DNA from: Prunella strophiata
Taxonomy: Eukaryota > Chordata > Aves > Passeriformes > Prunellidae
Direction: 5' to 3'
Assembly: GCA_036583965.1 (NCBI GenBank)
Contig: JAZBQD010000027.1
Coordinates: 6,461,687 to 6,525,686 of the forward strand
DNA length: 64,000 nucleotides
Both the position numbers and the translations under genes were made by a program. The first letter of the stretch is position 1. The number at the start of each line of letters is the position of its first letter. Shown here in pieces: positions 61,591 to 64,000 of this stretch. Below the pieces are notes generated by a model that did no database searches, was not told the DNA's origin, and saw nothing but the letters and a program-made list of their open reading frames with translations.

Positions 61591-64000
61591 CCTTTATTTT
61601 TGCATTCATGTGGAGAGTTTTAATGTTACTGAGCTGGTTTTGCTGCTGGAGGAGGTCATTCTCTGCCAGATTCCTGTCTGTGTATATTGTAGCTCAACTT
61701 TTTTGGTTCTTACTGAGTCAGGACTGCTGTTCTTGCACATGTTACTTAAAAACACAAAGTCTGCAACATATGTTCACCAAATTTATTGTCATCATTCATG
61801 CCTTCCATGTGACTGGATACATCCATAGCTTTCTGACCCTTTTCTGATGGTTGGTGGTTAAGTGAGAGCTCACTGGCAGGATCACAAGCTCTTTATGAAA
61901 TATTTTTCAGCTATTGATAATTGTATGTGTGCTTAAGCCTCACATAGCACAGTGCCATGGTGGATGATCACACTCTAATAAGTGATCAGACTCCTGACTT
62001 CTCTCTTAGAAAGCATTTGGACCAGTCAGGAAAGGCCCATTCCCTTCTTAAGCATCTGTGTGAGTGCCTAAGGGTCGTGTGTCCCACTTGATTTGGAAAA
62101 TTTCTAAGGAGCGACCTGGGAGGATATCTGCAAGACTGTCCAGGTGGTGGTTACTCAAGGCTGATCTATTTTCACATACAACAAAAAAAAGTGCTAATAA
62201 ATCTATTCTAGTCTCTTTAGCCTGCCTTTTATGTAGATTGATCTGTTGGATGTGCCTCTAATTAATTTTCTTCTAAGTATTCTTATGTAGATCATGAAAG
62301 AAGGGATTATGATTTCACTGTCCTGTTTGAAACACTTTAGGTCCAGGGCATATTCTCTGTGCAGGTGAGTGACCAGTGAAATCTCAGTCCTTTCTTCAAG
62401 TTTCCAGCTTGTTATTGCTGGGCTTTAACAGATTTTTCTTCCCCATCTCAAATCCATGGTCCCGTTGATGAATGTGGGTGATTTCAGAGCTAGAGGATGC
62501 TTGCTTGTCTCCAGTAGGGGATGTTCATCCTAACAGGGAGACATAGTCCTGGAAACTCCACAGGATACAGCTGAATGATCTGGTTTTTGGTAGAAGTCTA
62601 GATCCTTGTCTGTTGTGGAAACTTACTTCCAAGGTATATTGGATTGTTGTCTGGATATTGGTGCAGAGCTCTCAGATATCACTTAGTTACCCAATAAATC
62701 TATTATCTCACCCTGTTAGGTGAAACATTAGGAGAAACAAGGACATTTGCTGCTTTAAGCAGCACCTCCCTGGTGCTGATAAATAACTGTCCTTCCTGGT
62801 CTGCTTCCTTTGTCATTGTTGCAGTGAGACAAAAAAATATCTGGGACTACGTGAAAGATAAAGACTCGGTGTAACTCTCTTGTTGCTATAACACAATAAT
62901 AAAAAGACTGTGTGGGAGCAATTCATTACTCTTTTCCTTTCAAGCACTTAAAAGAAAAACAGAGCTGAAAATATTTCTTTGGGAGATACTGAAATACCTC
63001 ATTAGTTCTTTCTTTTTATTGGCTATTGAGGTGACAATTCTGTAACAGGAATGAACTGTGAGGATGAATTTTGCTTTGATTTATAGGAATGTGTTAATTT
63101 GAGCTGAATAGATCTTTTCAGATCTTAATATTTGTTGTCTGTGAATCTTGTTTTGTAATGCATAGTTTCTAGTTTTATTTAGATAAAGGAATTCTGATTA
63201 AGACTATGTTAATTCTGTGCAGAATTGGAGGTGTTTTGGGGCAAATGAGTTGCTCAGATTCACTAATCTGTAATTTAAGGTTTTTGGTTTTTTTTCATTA
63301 AATGGAATAGTGTTCCCCGCTTATTTAATAGATACAGAATTGCATGTCAAGCTAAGACAGAAAAGTGGAGAAAATAATACATATGTTTAATTAATTAAGT
63401 TAACCTTTATTCAAGTCTTTCCATTTCAGTGAGATGACAAGTTTGCACAATAGAATAGTGAAAATGATCAGAAGAGCTTTATGTTAGCCCATTTTCTGAA
63501 GTGATCATTAAGTTTTCTGTTGTTCTGCAGCAGATGAATGTTGAGCTTTGTGACTGGAATCTGCAGAAAAGGTAACTCCTGTAGTGTTTTGGTCAAACAC
63601 TGATGAAATTGCATTTAGTTGTATATTCAAGAAATAGTGACTCCTCCATCATGGAACAGCTTTGTGTGTTTCTGGGTCACTCAGACCAGACTATTCATGG
63701 AGGGGGCTGCTGTTGAAGATACAGCAAATAAACTCATTGCAATGAGAGAGACTCAGCTGTGCACTCCTCTTAGAGGAGCAGATAATGAACTTTTCTTTTA
63801 ATATTTTGGAATGCTAAAGGAAAATGTGATTTCAATATTGTAGACTTCAATACTGTAAACTACTTATGTTTTTAATTTAGGCAGTCCAGGTATGGAAGCC
63901 AAGTCCAGTTCAGGAAAAATGTCTGAACCAGAGGTAGCAGGACTGGGGCCTTAGCAGCACTTCCTTTCTTCATAAAAGTCTTGCAGTTTGTAAAGATAGG

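Larger units (their letters stand above)
45459..64000 (+). other. FAF1: FAF1 intron 7, 5' part (partial)
   Basis: This is the first 18.5 kb of the next intron; the following exon (continuing UBL2) is outside the window. It has no recognisable CR1 or LTR copy, only homopolymer runs (52900-52916 T, 55133-55151 A, 56821-56834 T, 59224-59238 A), an aaagtgtc array (61538-61590) and a perfect hairpin (57850-57880). The stretch from about 47380 to 54500 and again about 58600-58870 is AT-rich, with many TAAT, ATGTAAAT, catctg and ACAAAG words and unusually low repeat content, suggestive of enhancers. About 59880-60130 is mildly GC-rich without recognisable content. I see no second gene. Confidence 0.85.

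Noticed and set aside
63880..63950. A possible exon after tttaatttag near the right edge
   Set aside because: The translation does not continue FAF1 and the donor-like gtagca is poor.
1..64000. tRNA, rRNA, snRNA, CRISPR or bacterial features
   Set aside because: None of their signatures (B-box GGTTCGAATCC, spaced direct repeats, operon structure) was found, and the window is intronic DNA of a vertebrate gene.

Overview
The window is a piece of a vertebrate chromosome, most likely from a bird and probably a songbird. It is AT-rich, CpG-poor, intron-dominated DNA. The recognisable interspersed repeats are CR1 LINE pieces and endogenous-retrovirus LTRs of the kind found in avian genomes, and there are no mammalian Alu or L1 elements. 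No bacterial operons, CRISPR arrays, tRNA or rRNA genes were found.

One protein-coding gene explains the window: FAF1 (Fas-associated factor 1) on the + strand. Six consecutive internal coding exons are present at 15630-15698, 30916-30962, 33787-33995, 37095-37186, 37529-37617 and 45353-45458. They join in frame over 612 nt (204 codons) and, by comparison with mammalian FAF1, correspond to residues about 16-219: most of the ubiquitin-binding UBA domain, a Ser/Ala-rich linker, the whole first ubiquitin-like domain (UBL1) and the start of the second (UBL2). The first exon (about 15 codons) lies upstream of the window. The rest of UBL2 and the UAS and UBX domains lie downstream. All six exons have AG acceptors and GT donors, and none carries a stop or frameshift.

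Layout. 1-15629 is the 3' part of intron 1: a solo LTR (7312-7910), an old CR1 fragment (about 9890-10380), a GC-rich but CpG-poor block (about 11150-11650) and a splice-ready decoy exon (866-940). 15699-30915 is intron 2, with a poly-T minisatellite and a second GC-rich block. 30963-33786 is intron 3, with a 24-nt decoy micro-exon and a forkhead-like palindrome. 33996-37094 is intron 4, with a strong CTCF-like motif and a long decayed CR1 ending about 450 bp before the next exon. Intron 5 is only 342 bp. 37618-45352 is intron 6, with a younger CR1, an antisense LTR and a small CpG-rich islet carrying another CTCF-like motif. 45459-64000 is the beginning of a very long intron 7, almost free of recognisable repeats. 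It has several AT-rich blocks dense in homeobox-, POU- and SOX-like motifs that look like developmental enhancers.

The most interesting non-coding signals are the CTCF-like motifs, minus-facing at 17966 and 34818 and plus-facing at 39593 and 47393, the CpG islet beside the antisense LTR, and the enhancer-like landscape of introns 6-7. The last fits the known synteny of FAF1 beside the developmental regulators DMRTA2 and ELAVL4. I found no clear evidence of a wholly new biological system. The regulatory interpretations are inferences that need alignment or functional data.
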